This document shows positions 6,036 through 14,054 of a DNA stretch of 18,425 nt, in pieces (the first letter of the stretch is position 1; every line of letters starts with the position of its first letter). Under the pieces are notes generated by a model. That model saw only the letters and a list, made by a program, of their open reading frames with translations, was not told the origin of the DNA and did not search any database. Made by a program: the position numbers and the translations under genes. Source of the stretch: JBEKJU01 sp050011095 (GTDB lineage: Bacteria; Desulfobacterota; Syntrophorhabdia; Syntrophorhabdales; WCHB1-27); assembly GCA_050011095.1 (NCBI GenBank), contig JBEKJU010000043.1, forward strand, positions 1 to 18,425. Reading direction: 5' to 3'.

Positions 6036-7640
6036 GTGGAAACCGTCCTCGCTAACCTCAAGACCTATTTCAGGACCGTCCCCAAGAACAAGCTCTATCT
6101 CTATGTCATGATCCTCGTGCTGGCCGTGGGCGGGTCGGTAATCGGTCTTTCCTTTCTACAGAAGGAGGATTACCAGCCACTTTTCGCGGGCCTCTCGACC
6201 GAGGACGCGTCCATGATCGTGGCCAAACTGAAGGAGCAGAAGATCTCGTACAGGCTGGGAGTGAACGGAACAACGGTATCCGTGCCGAAGGAAAGGCTCT
6301 ATGACGTGAGGCTGCTCCTCGCCTCCCAAAATTCCCTTCCCGGCGGGGGTGGGGTAGGGCTCGAGCTTTTCGACAAGACGAACTACGGCATGACCGAGTT
6401 CATGCAGAGCGTCAACTACAAGAGGGCCATCCAGGGGGAACTGACCAGGACCATCAACCAGATGCCCGAAATTCGAGCCTCCCGCGTCCATATCGCCATA
6501 CCGGAAAAAACGCTTTTTACCGACAGGGAAAAGGAGGTCACCGCATCCGTATTCCTCAAGCTGAAACAGGGAAGGGAGTTGTCCAGAGAGCAGGTGAATG
6601 GAATCGTGCAGCTCGTGGCGGGCAGCATCGAAGGGTTAAAGGCCGAGAATGTGGTGGTCATCGACTCCTCGGGGAAGATCCTCCACAAGAACGGCGACGC
6701 GAGTTCGGAACTCGCCATGTCCGGTCAACAGTACGAGTTGCAGAGGGCGGTGGAAAAGAAGATCGAGGAATCGGTCCAATCAATGCTGGAGACCTTCCTC
6801 ATGAGCAGCAGGTCCGTCGTGCGGGCCAGCGTGGAGCTGAACCTGCGGAAGGTGGAGAAGACGGAAGAGGAATACTCCCCGGACAAGACCGTGGTATCGG
6901 GGGAGAAGAAGACGACGGAAAAGGCGGTGAACAGCAAGGGGAAGTCGGGCGGTGTTCCCGGTGCCGCTGCCGCCGCGTCGGCGGTTGCCAACAAGACGCA
7001 AAAACAGCCGGGCCAAAAGGACGACCAGAACCTGAGCGAGACGCAGAGGGAGGACGTCCAGGTCAGCTATGAAGTGAGCAAAACGGTTAGCAAGATAGTC
7101 GAGCCCTTCGGTGACATAAAGCACATCTCCCTCGCCGTCCTTGTTGATGGGAAATACGAAAAGGTGAAGGGGCAGAAGGGTGAGGAACTCAAGTATATTC
7201 CGAGGTCGCAGCAGGAGCTGAACAACATAAGGAACCTGGTCCTCAGGGCGGCCGGCTTCAACGAGGAGCGGGGCGATAAGATCGAGGTTCTTAACATGCC
7301 CTTCGAGGTTGAGAACGTGCCCGAGGAGAAGACCATCCTCGGAAACGGCGAGGGCAGGGAGCTGGTTCTGGGCCTGGGGAAATACGTCTTCTATTCGATC
7401 ATCCTGGTGTGCGTATTTCTCTTCGGCCTGAAGCCTTTCTTCAAGCTGTTCCAGGAGAAGAACCAACAACCCCTTCAGCTACAACAGGTCAAGGAGAACG
7501 TGCCGATAAAGACCGGAAGCCAGGAGCCCACGGCCATCGCAGGGGAGAAGGCCCAGGCCCGGCCGGCGATCTCGGAGGCGCTCAAGGATAAGGCCCTCGT
7601 GGGATCGATAATCCGGGAATGGGTCAAGGAGAACCCGTGA
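6036..7640 (+). CDS. fliF: Flagellar MS-ring protein FliF
   Basis: The 534-aa MS-ring subunit is an inner membrane protein that scaffolds rod, C ring and export gate. It has a first transmembrane helix at about 20-41, YscJ/FliF ring domains (Q-KEDYQPLFAGLSTEDA through the SRVHIAIPEKTLF region), a low-complexity Ala/Lys periplasmic loop (about 285-340), a second transmembrane helix at about 446-466, and a cytoplasmic tail ending in ALVGSIIREWVKENP, the FliG-binding segment. The start is GTG 6036: the codon directly before it is an in-frame TAG, so no earlier start is possible, and no good ATG follows nearby. The ribosome binding site is weak, so coupling to fliE, which stops five bases upstream, is likely. 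The stop overlaps fliG by 1 bp. Confidence 0.96.
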   Translation: METVLANLKTYFRTVPKNKLYLYVMILVLAVGGSVIGLSFLQKEDYQPLFAGLSTEDASMIVAKLKEQKISYRLGVNGTTVSVPKERLYDVRLLLASQNSLPGGGGVGLELFDKTNYGMTEFMQSVNYKRAIQGELTRTINQMPEIRASRVHIAIPEKTLFTDREKEVTASVFLKLKQGRELSREQVNGIVQLVAGSIEGLKAENVVVIDSSGKILHKNGDASSELAMSGQQYELQRAVEKKIEESVQSMLETFLMSSRSVVRASVELNLRKVEKTEEEYSPDKTVVSGEKKTTEKAVNSKGKSGGVPGAAAAASAVANKTQKQPGQKDDQNLSETQREDVQVSYEVSKTVSKIVEPFGDIKHISLAVLVDGKYEKVKGQKGEELKYIPRSQQELNNIRNLVLRAAGFNEERGDKIEVLNMPFEVENVPEEKTILGNGEGRELVLGLGKYVFYSIILVCVFLFGLKPFFKLFQEKNQQPLQLQQVKENVPIKTGSQEPTAIAGEKAQARPAISEALKDKALVGSIIREWVKENP

Positions 7641-8641
7641 TGGAGACCTCCTCCGATATCCCAGGCGTAAGGAAGGCGGCGATACTGCTGCTTACCATGG
7701 ACGAGGACCTCTCGAAAGAGGTCATCAAGGAACTGGAAGAGGATGAGATCGAGGCCGTAGGGCACGAGATAGCCAAACTGCGCCTCATACCCCACGACGT
7801 GGTGAGCAGGGTGCACGAGGAATTCGCAAGGAAAATAGACGGGCGGAAGAAGAACGTCGTCGGCGGGGAAACGAAGTTCAAGATGCTTATAGAAAAGAGC
7901 CTGGGCAGCGAGAAGGCTGAGCTTTTCATGGGAAACATGGAATCGAGGAGGGGCATGCCGGGTGATTTTCTGAGGACGGCGGACCCGAGGATACTCGCGA
8001 ACGTATTGCGCGGGGAACATCCCCAGACCATCGCGCTGGTCCTGTCGATATTGAGCGTCAAGAAAGCCTGCGATCTGGTGACATACCTTCCGGAGAAGAT
8101 CCATCGCGAGGTGCTCACCCGGATGGCGTACCTGGAAAAGGTGGACAAAAAGGTCATCGAGGAGGTCGAGAGCGTGCTGAAGGAACAACTGGACGCGACA
8201 GGCTCCATGGAAGGCAAGCAGTTGGGTGGGGTCGAGGTCGTGGCGAGCATCCTCAACCAGATGGACAGGAAGCTCGAATCGGAGCTGCTCGGCAAGATAG
8301 AGGAGGCGGACGCGGGCCTTGCGGAGCGGATACGGCAATTGATGTTTACCTTCGAAGACCTGATGAAGATCGACGACAGGGGCATGCAGACGCTGCTCAA
8401 GGAGATTACGTCGGAGGATGTGGCGCTATCCTTGAAGGGTGCATCCGACGGGATCAGAGACAAGATCTTCAAGAACATGTCGGAAAGGGCCTCCGCCATG
8501 CTCAAGGAGGATCTGGACGCAATGGGGCCTGTCCGCGTCTCCGACGTCGAGCGCTCACAGATAAAGATCGCGATGGTTGCAAAGAGACTCGAATCAGAGG
8601 GGAAGATCATGCTTTCAAAGGGCAATGAACGATTCGTCTAG
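7640..8641 (+). CDS. fliG: Flagellar motor switch protein FliG
   Basis: This 333-aa C-ring protein transmits stator torque and switches direction. The N-terminal domain (1-100) binds FliF, the middle ARM domain carries the EHPQ motif (126-129), and the C-terminal domain ends with the charged torque helix region (about 280-333) typical of FliG. I chose ATG 7640, whose A is the last base of the fliF stop (TGATG), because AAGGAG lies eight bases upstream and homologues begin near this point. An in-frame ATG at 7619 would lengthen it by seven residues but would overlap fliF by 22 bp. FliH begins inside its last codons. Confidence 0.96.
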   Translation: METSSDIPGVRKAAILLLTMDEDLSKEVIKELEEDEIEAVGHEIAKLRLIPHDVVSRVHEEFARKIDGRKKNVVGGETKFKMLIEKSLGSEKAELFMGNMESRRGMPGDFLRTADPRILANVLRGEHPQTIALVLSILSVKKACDLVTYLPEKIHREVLTRMAYLEKVDKKVIEEVESVLKEQLDATGSMEGKQLGGVEVVASILNQMDRKLESELLGKIEEADAGLAERIRQLMFTFEDLMKIDDRGMQTLLKEITSEDVALSLKGASDGIRDKIFKNMSERASAMLKEDLDAMGPVRVSDVERSQIKIAMVAKRLESEGKIMLSKGNERFV

Positions 8642-9257
8642 GGTCTCGATACCTTTTACCTTCGACGACCTCGGCATCGAAAGGGATGAGCGGTCGGCGA
8701 CGCCCTTCATATCTTTCTTTCGCGAGGAGGCTGAAGAGGCCGAGGAAGAGACGGTCGACGAGGCCCCGCCGCCGCCCGAGGACCTTGTGAGGAAGGCCTT
8801 CGAAGATGCCTACGTCGAGGGAGAGAAGGCGGGCTATGACATGGGGATGCGGAGGGCCGAATCTATCGCAAAAAGGCTCGAAAGGCATATCGAGGAGGTG
8901 GCGTCGTTCAAGAAGGTGCTGGAGGAGAGATATGAAAAACTGGCCGTCCAGCTTGCGCTGATGTTCGCCGAGGCGATCATTCTCAGGGAGTGTGACCAGA
9001 GAAGGGACATACTGGAGGCCATGGTGAGAAGGGCCCTGGAGGCGTGCGAGGAGAAGGGCGACATCGTGATACGGGTCAGGGCCGAGGATGCCCGGTACGT
9101 GGAGGACATCGGCTCCGATCAGGTGAAGGTGGTCACCGATGACGCGCTGAAAGAACCGGGCTTTATCATCGAAACGGGTGTTGGCGACATAGACGGAAGG
9201 ATCAGTTCACAGATCGAAGAGCTGAAAAATGCCCTGACCGGTTATCACCGTGGATGA
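8625..9257 (+). CDS. fliH: Flagellar export ATPase regulator FliH
   Basis: The 210-aa product is the peripheral stalk of the export ATPase; it binds FliI and links it to the C ring. A poorly conserved acidic and proline-containing N-terminus (PPPPEDL) is followed by a Gly-spaced helix (GEKAGYDMGM), a long coiled coil and the V-ATPase E-subunit-like C-terminal domain (LMFAEAIILRE through the end). ATG 8625 lies 17 bp inside fliG, with AAAGGG close upstream. The frame runs back to TTG 8577, which looks less likely. The tryptophans near the N-terminus known from enteric FliH are absent here. The last 8 bp overlap fliI. Confidence 0.9.
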   Translation: MNDSSRVSIPFTFDDLGIERDERSATPFISFFREEAEEAEEETVDEAPPPPEDLVRKAFEDAYVEGEKAGYDMGMRRAESIAKRLERHIEEVASFKKVLEERYEKLAVQLALMFAEAIILRECDQRRDILEAMVRRALEACEEKGDIVIRVRAEDARYVEDIGSDQVKVVTDDALKEPGFIIETGVGDIDGRISSQIEELKNALTGYHRG

Positions 9258-10566
9258 GCGCCTCTTAGCGGATGTGAGGGCAAGGCTTTCTAACCTATAT
9301 CCCTACCGGATATACGGCAGGGTGAACCAGGTGGTGGGTCTTGTCATGGAAGGCCGCGGCCCGTTATCGTCCGTGGGCGATTCGGCGCTCATCTATCCCC
9401 TCGACGGCGCGGCCCCCATACACGGCGAGGTCGTGGGCTTCAGGGACGGAAAGACGATGCTCATGCCCCTCGGTGACCTCAGGGGCATCGGTATAGGATC
9501 GCGGATACTCTCGAAGAAGCAGACCGTCAGCACCACCACGGGGGAGGGCATCCTGGGCCGGGTCATCGACGGCCTCGGCCAGCCGATTGACGGGAAGGGG
9601 CCGCTGCGCTGCCGCGAATCCATCCCCATTTATCAGGACACGACCAATCCCATGAAAAAACGTCGCATCACCGAGCCCCTTGATCTCGGCGTGCGGTGCA
9701 TCAACGGTCTTCTGACCTGCGGGAGGGGGCAGAGGATGGGCATCTTTGCGGGTTCGGGCGTCGGGAAAAGCGTGCTTCTCGGCATGGTCGCACGACACAC
9801 CGAGGCAAAGGTGAACGTCATCGGCCTGATCGGTGAGAGGGGCAGGGAGGTGCGGGAGTTCATAGAAAAGGACCTCGGGGACGGGATAAACCACTCTGTC
9901 GTCGTCGTCGCCACCTCTGATCAGCCTCCCCTCGTGAGGGTGAGGGCCGCCTTCCTCACCATCGCCCTTGCGGAGTACTTCAGGGACAGGGGAAACGACG
10001 TGCTCCTCCTTATGGACTCGTTGACGCGCTTCGCCATGGCGCAGAGGGAGATCGGCCTCGCCATAGGCGAGCCGCCCACGACGAAGGGATATACGCCTAG
10101 CGTCTTCTTTCTGCTCGCGAAGCTCCTGGAGAGGGCGGGCAATGGGGAAGGCACGGGCACGATGACTGCCCTCTACACGGTCCTGGTCGAAGGCGACGAC
10201 CTCGACGACCCCATAGCCGATGCATCGAGGGCGATTCTCGACGGCCATATCGTGCTCTCCAGAAAACTCGCGAATGGAAATCATTATCCCGCCGTCGACG
10301 TGCTCAAGAGCGTGAGCCGGGTAATGAAGGATGTCGTCGCCCGCGAGCAGACGGACTACGCGGCCAGGATTGTCGAGATACTGTCGGAGTATGAGAGGGC
10401 TGAAGACCTCATAAACATTGGGGCATATACATCGGGTAGCAATAAGAAAATAGACTATGCGATCTCCATGATGGAGAAGGTCAAGCTTTTCCTCGTGCAG
10501 AGGGCCGAAGAAAGGGCTACCTTCGAAGAAACGATGAACAGCATGAGGATACTCTTCTATGTATAA
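9250..10566 (+). CDS. fliI: Flagellum-specific export ATPase FliI
   Basis: This 438-aa ATPase energises type III flagellar export at the base of the basal body. It has an N-terminal beta-barrel domain (about 18-90), a catalytic domain with Walker A AGSGVGKS (167-174), GERGREVREF, Walker B ending at Asp256 (LLLMDSLTRFAMAQREIG), the family signature GYTPSVFFLLAKLLERAG, and a C-terminal helical domain. The start is GTG 9250 within the end of fliH; no strong ribosome binding site is visible, so it is probably coupled to fliH. The final codons overlap fliJ by 8 bp. Length and motifs are normal. Confidence 0.97.
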   Translation: MDERLLADVRARLSNLYPYRIYGRVNQVVGLVMEGRGPLSSVGDSALIYPLDGAAPIHGEVVGFRDGKTMLMPLGDLRGIGIGSRILSKKQTVSTTTGEGILGRVIDGLGQPIDGKGPLRCRESIPIYQDTTNPMKKRRITEPLDLGVRCINGLLTCGRGQRMGIFAGSGVGKSVLLGMVARHTEAKVNVIGLIGERGREVREFIEKDLGDGINHSVVVVATSDQPPLVRVRAAFLTIALAEYFRDRGNDVLLLMDSLTRFAMAQREIGLAIGEPPTTKGYTPSVFFLLAKLLERAGNGEGTGTMTALYTVLVEGDDLDDPIADASRAILDGHIVLSRKLANGNHYPAVDVLKSVSRVMKDVVAREQTDYAARIVEILSEYERAEDLINIGAYTSGSNKKIDYAISMMEKVKLFLVQRAEERATFEETMNSMRILFYV

Positions 10567-10981
10567 ATTTCGCTTCAGCAGGCTGATGGAGGTCAAAGAA
10601 AAGCTGCTTGAGCACAAGCAGCGGGAACTGGAGACCGCCCTCGCTGCCGTGGCCGACCTCGTGAGCCGGGCCCGTGCCATAGAGGGGCAGATCGCCGAGC
10701 AATACAACGACATGGTCGCGCGATGCATCACGGGAAAAGAATTTTCCCTGCTGGTCGGCTATCTGACCTATCTGGACGGGAAGAAAGCGACTATCGAGGG
10801 CCTGAAGGACAAGGCCGATGCGCGGGTCAATCTCCTGAGAGCGAAGCTGTCGGGCCTCGCGATCGAAGTGAAGATGCTTGAAAAGCTGAGATCGAAGGAT
10901 CTCCGGGAGGCCAGGAAAGCCGACTCCAGGAGAGAGCAAAAAATGATGGACGATCTGGCGCTCAGGATCGAAGGAAAATAG
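10559..10981 (+). CDS. fliJ: Flagellar export chaperone/stalk protein FliJ
   Basis: This 140-aa, almost wholly helical protein has the FliJ pattern: a YKFRFSRLMEVKE start, then two long amphipathic helices forming an antiparallel coiled coil. In the family it is the central stalk of the FliI hexamer, like the ATP synthase gamma subunit, and contacts FlhA. Sequence conservation in FliJ is low, so the call rests on size, coiled coil, N-terminal motif and position after fliI. Its start overlaps the fliI stop (ATGTATAA). It ends the operon that begins at the kinase. Confidence 0.9.
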   Translation: MYKFRFSRLMEVKEKLLEHKQRELETALAAVADLVSRARAIEGQIAEQYNDMVARCITGKEFSLLVGYLTYLDGKKATIEGLKDKADARVNLLRAKLSGLAIEVKMLEKLRSKDLREARKADSRREQKMMDDLALRIEGK

Positions 10982-11067
10982 ACCCCGCAGTACCTCTTCC
11001 CTCATCACCCTGCGCCGCTGAAAAGAGCCCTCACTACCTGCGAATTGTTCTAAGAAAAACGGGGGAT

Positions 11068-11100
11068 GGGAAAATTCTTCCAAAGGGGAATTTTTTTCCC
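11068..11100 (+). terminator. Terminator-like hairpin after fliJ
   Basis: AAAATTCTTC (11071-11080) pairs with GGGGAATTTT (11085-11094) around a CAAA loop, with two G:T pairs, and the T run continues to 11097. It lies between fliJ and the fliK promoter, where a transcript end is expected. The stem is AT-rich, so termination may be partial. Confidence 0.55.
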
Positions 11101-11164
11101 TGCGAAAGCGGTCTTTGTTGCCCCTTTTCATCTCTTCTTCATACTCTCCCAATATATTTTTGAT

Positions 11165-11181
11165 TTGGCACGCTTCTTGTT
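11165..11181 (+). promoter_or_regulatory. Sigma-54-like promoter for fliK-flgD-flgE
   Basis: TTGGCACGCTTCTTGTT carries a perfect TGGCACG -24 element (GG 11167-11168), ten bases, then GT (11179-11180) in place of the consensus GC at -12. The predicted transcription start is about 11192, directly before ATG 11193. It follows a terminator-like hairpin, consistent with a new transcription unit. Confidence 0.75.
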
Positions 11182-11192
11182 TATACGAGCCC

Positions 11193-13385
11193 ATGGGAAA
11201 CATAGTGGCGAACCTTGCGACAGCCTTGATGACGGACCAGAAGGCGCAGACGACGGAGCGGGCCTCGACGGCCGAGTCCTCGGCCGGCATTTTCTCCGGA
11301 CTGCTGTGCCGACTTATGAGTGAGACGTCGCAGGGGGGCGCGGGGAGTGGAGGGGCAGAGGCCACATCCGGCGATTCATCGGGGTTATTGTCCGCCTTGG
11401 CCGGGGACGATATGGAGACCTTCGTGCAGACCCTGCAGGCGACGATGCTGGCGCAGAAAAGTCACACGGGAGCGGAAGTCGGCATCACGGCCGCCACAAC
11501 CGGGGCAGTGGCGGCGGCCTCACCCGGCGCTTCCGGGGCGGACCCTGGAGCAGCCGCTTCCACGACCGCGGGCGGGACGGATGATAATGGGGCCGTTCTC
11601 GATTCAGGCGCCGCACCCGAGCAACAACTGGAAGACCTGATGATGGGACTTTTGGCGCTCCTCATGATGAAGGGCGCCGGCGCGCAAGATGACCCTAAGA
11701 CGGAGGCCGGGGCGGGCTCCGCAGGCCAGAAAGAGGCCGCGACGGGCAATAACGCCACGGTCGTCACCTTGCCCGCCGGGAATAATAGTGGAGCGCCTCG
11801 CGAAGGCAGCGCGCTAACAAGCGATCCTGCCGGAACGGAATCGACAGGGCGGAAGGCCGCCCTCGCGCCCCGTGATAACCTGCCATCCATCAGCGTCCCG
11901 ATAGGTATGGCAGCCCCGGCAAAATACGAGGCGACCGAAATCTCCGGTGACGAGGTTGCACCCGGGTCCAAAGTCCTTTCCACATCCCCCGGTCAACCCC
12001 TTGCCGGTCCTGCAGGCACGGAAGCGGGGAGTCAGAAGGCGACTGGAGGGGAGGTCTCGCCAGAACGTCTATCCGATGTTACGGCAAGTGCGGCCGGCGC
12101 GTCTCTGGCCCTATCCGATATCCCGCCTGATAAGGCGTCATCCATCGACCCATCGGTAATAAGCATGGCAGCCCGGGAAGGATACGGGGCGGCCCTTGGG
12201 GAAGGGTCACCCGAAGGTCTCACCGCCACTGACGCGGCCCCGGCCGGCACGGCTCTGGCGAACGCATCCGGCGTGTCATCGAAGGATGCGACCACGGACA
12301 AGGCGTCGAAGCCGGAGGATCAGACCGTCCTCGGGACCCTCGCCCTTTTGGTTTTTACGGGCCTTCAGACAATTGAGGCCGCACGGAACAACGGCCCGTC
12401 GGGCAAGAGCGATGGAACGGGGCAGCCCCTGGCCGCCACCGGCCAGGCGTACCGGGTACCAGTGAGCCAGGCGGCCGGGACGCCCGGCAGGTCGCTTTCC
12501 AAGGGGGCCGGCCCCACGGACCGGGTGGCGGCTGTCTCGTCGAACAGCGGGGTGAATGGCCTATCGGAGCGCTTTTTTAAGCAGGGAACGGGGTCGACAG
12601 ATGCCACAGGGGCAACAAAGACGGATGTCAAGGTGGAACTATTCTCGACTCCGGCGGAGAAGGGCGTGGCTGACACTAACACTAACAATGTGACGCTGCG
12701 GGTTGTGGGTTCCGCGGGCATCACGGCGCAGGGTATCCCACCGGCGGAGGTGACGGGAAACAACCTTGGCGCGGCAGGCGGGATTTCGACAGGGAATCAG
12801 GCCGGTGAGGGCAGGATTGATGACAACGCGACAATCGTCGGGGAGATAACGCCGCTCATCGAAAGCCGCGATGATGATCCATCGGGCGGCGCAAAGGGCA
12901 ACAATAAAGAGGGACCGGGGTACAGGGAGGCCTATTCGTTCACCTCGGACGGGAATGTTTCCGGGGTCGATGCCGCCGGCCAGCAGCAAAAGCAGGAATC
13001 GGTGCACCCGAGCGCTGCTGCGGCGGTTGAAAAATTCGAGCAGGTCATGGAGCAGATTGGAGGCAAGAACGGGTCGCACGATTTGACGGTTAGGCTCACC
13101 ATGGGCAACGAAGAGAGTCTCGTTTTGGGCATGAAGGATCATGGCCAGAACGTGACGGTGGAGGTCAGGGCATCGAACCAGGGCATGATAAACCTGCTTC
13201 AATCGCAGCGGGACGTGATCGTGAGGCACCTTGAGGGCAAGGACATACACACGAATATCATGATCGATCCGAATACGTCGGGGACGCCAGGGAGAAGGGA
13301 CAGAAGGGAGGCCAGGCAGAGGCCTTTTACGTCCGCTCCCCAGGATGACGGGACCTTCGCGGCATCCCTGGAGATATTCGCATAA
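11193..13385 (+). CDS. fliK: Flagellar hook-length control protein FliK
   Basis: This is a large protein, 730 aa from ATG 11193, against roughly 400-600 for many FliK. It is a secreted molecular ruler that measures the hook and switches export specificity through FlhB. Residues up to about 600 are low complexity, rich in Ala, Gly, Ser, Thr and Pro. Only the C-terminal ~100 residues look folded and match the Flg_hook domain: a helix KFEQVMEQIG, strands SHDLTVRLTMGNEESLVL and TVEVRAS, and a helix QSQRDVIVRHLEGK. The frame is open back to 11115, but that region holds the promoter and is unlikely to be translated. GTG 11205 (after GGGA) and ATG 11229 are alternative starts. The call is supported by flgD and flgE following directly. 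Confidence 0.85.
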   Translation: MGNIVANLATALMTDQKAQTTERASTAESSAGIFSGLLCRLMSETSQGGAGSGGAEATSGDSSGLLSALAGDDMETFVQTLQATMLAQKSHTGAEVGITAATTGAVAAASPGASGADPGAAASTTAGGTDDNGAVLDSGAAPEQQLEDLMMGLLALLMMKGAGAQDDPKTEAGAGSAGQKEAATGNNATVVTLPAGNNSGAPREGSALTSDPAGTESTGRKAALAPRDNLPSISVPIGMAAPAKYEATEISGDEVAPGSKVLSTSPGQPLAGPAGTEAGSQKATGGEVSPERLSDVTASAAGASLALSDIPPDKASSIDPSVISMAAREGYGAALGEGSPEGLTATDAAPAGTALANASGVSSKDATTDKASKPEDQTVLGTLALLVFTGLQTIEAARNNGPSGKSDGTGQPLAATGQAYRVPVSQAAGTPGRSLSKGAGPTDRVAAVSSNSGVNGLSERFFKQGTGSTDATGATKTDVKVELFSTPAEKGVADTNTNNVTLRVVGSAGITAQGIPPAEVTGNNLGAAGGISTGNQAGEGRIDDNATIVGEITPLIESRDDDPSGGAKGNNKEGPGYREAYSFTSDGNVSGVDAAGQQQKQESVHPSAAAAVEKFEQVMEQIGGKNGSHDLTVRLTMGNEESLVLGMKDHGQNVTVEVRASNQGMINLLQSQRDVIVRHLEGKDIHTNIMIDPNTSGTPGRRDRREARQRPFTSAPQDDGTFAASLEIFA

Positions 13386-13396
13386 AGGAGGGTACC

Positions 13397-14038
13397 ATGG
13401 CAACGAGTGGTGTGACGACCGCCCCTTCAACGGGCTCTACCGCCCCTTCAACGGGCTCCACTGCCTCTTCAACGGGGTCCAGCACGTCCCTGATAAGCAA
13501 CACGGATTTTCTTCAGATCCTGATTGCCCAGCTGCAGAATCAAGACCCCCTGAACCCCACTGATCCGGATCAATTTGTCACAGAGTTGGCCGAGATGACG
13601 CAGGTGGAGTCGCTTCAGAACATCCAGAGTTCCATCACGAGCCTGACGAACACCCTCGGCAATGGGTCTTTAAGCCAATGGGTTTCGGCCGTGGGGGACC
13701 ATATGCAGGTGAACGACACGTCCATATCAGAGGGGGACGAGGTGGTCCTCTCCCCGAGCGGGAATTGGGACAGCATCACACTGAACCTGCAGAATAAATC
13801 GGACGGAACCAGCAAACAGGTCTCGTTTAGTTCGGGCGACTCCCTGGTTTACAGCGATACGACCGGGAATTACACGGTAGAGGGGGCGACGGCAACGCTA
13901 AACGGCCAGCCAGTTACATGCGGTACACAGGTCTTACGGTACATAAGCGGCGTGCAGACGAGCAGTTCCGGTGTCGAGCTGGTGGCGAGCGACGGGACGA
14001 CGTACGCACCAAGCGCTATCACGCAAATAACCAACTAA
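13397..14038 (+). CDS. flgD: Flagellar hook cap / hook assembly protein FlgD
   Basis: The 213-aa hook cap protein is needed for polymerisation of FlgE and is discarded after hook completion. The conserved N-terminal FlgD signature is present (FLQILIAQLQNQDPLNPTD, about 38-56, then FVTELAEMTQVESLQNIQ). A C-terminal Ig-like/tudor-like region ends in VQTSSSGVELVASDGTTYAP. A strong AAGGAGG site lies a few bases before the ATG, 11 bp after fliK. Just after the start it carries three copies of a 7-residue Ala/Pro/Ser/Thr/Gly repeat. Export of FlgD uses its disordered N-terminus, so variation there may be tolerated. Confidence 0.95.
   Translation: MATSGVTTAPSTGSTAPSTGSTASSTGSSTSLISNTDFLQILIAQLQNQDPLNPTDPDQFVTELAEMTQVESLQNIQSSITSLTNTLGNGSLSQWVSAVGDHMQVNDTSISEGDEVVLSPSGNWDSITLNLQNKSDGTSKQVSFSSGDSLVYSDTTGNYTVEGATATLNGQPVTCGTQVLRYISGVQTSSSGVELVASDGTTYAPSAITQITN
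13421..13483 (+). repeat. Three 21-bp tandem repeats in flgD
   Basis: Units at 13421-13441, 13442-13462 and 13463-13483 differ by only a few bases and encode A(P/S)STGS(T/S) three times from residue 9 onward. They are in frame, so a change in copy number would not break the gene. Confidence 0.9.
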
Positions 14039-14054
14039 CGTAAAGGGAGGTAGC

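Noticed and set aside
9364..10731. 455-codon minus-strand frame opposite fliI
   Set aside because: FliI on the plus strand is full length with all motifs. The antisense protein is His/Arg-rich and patternless.
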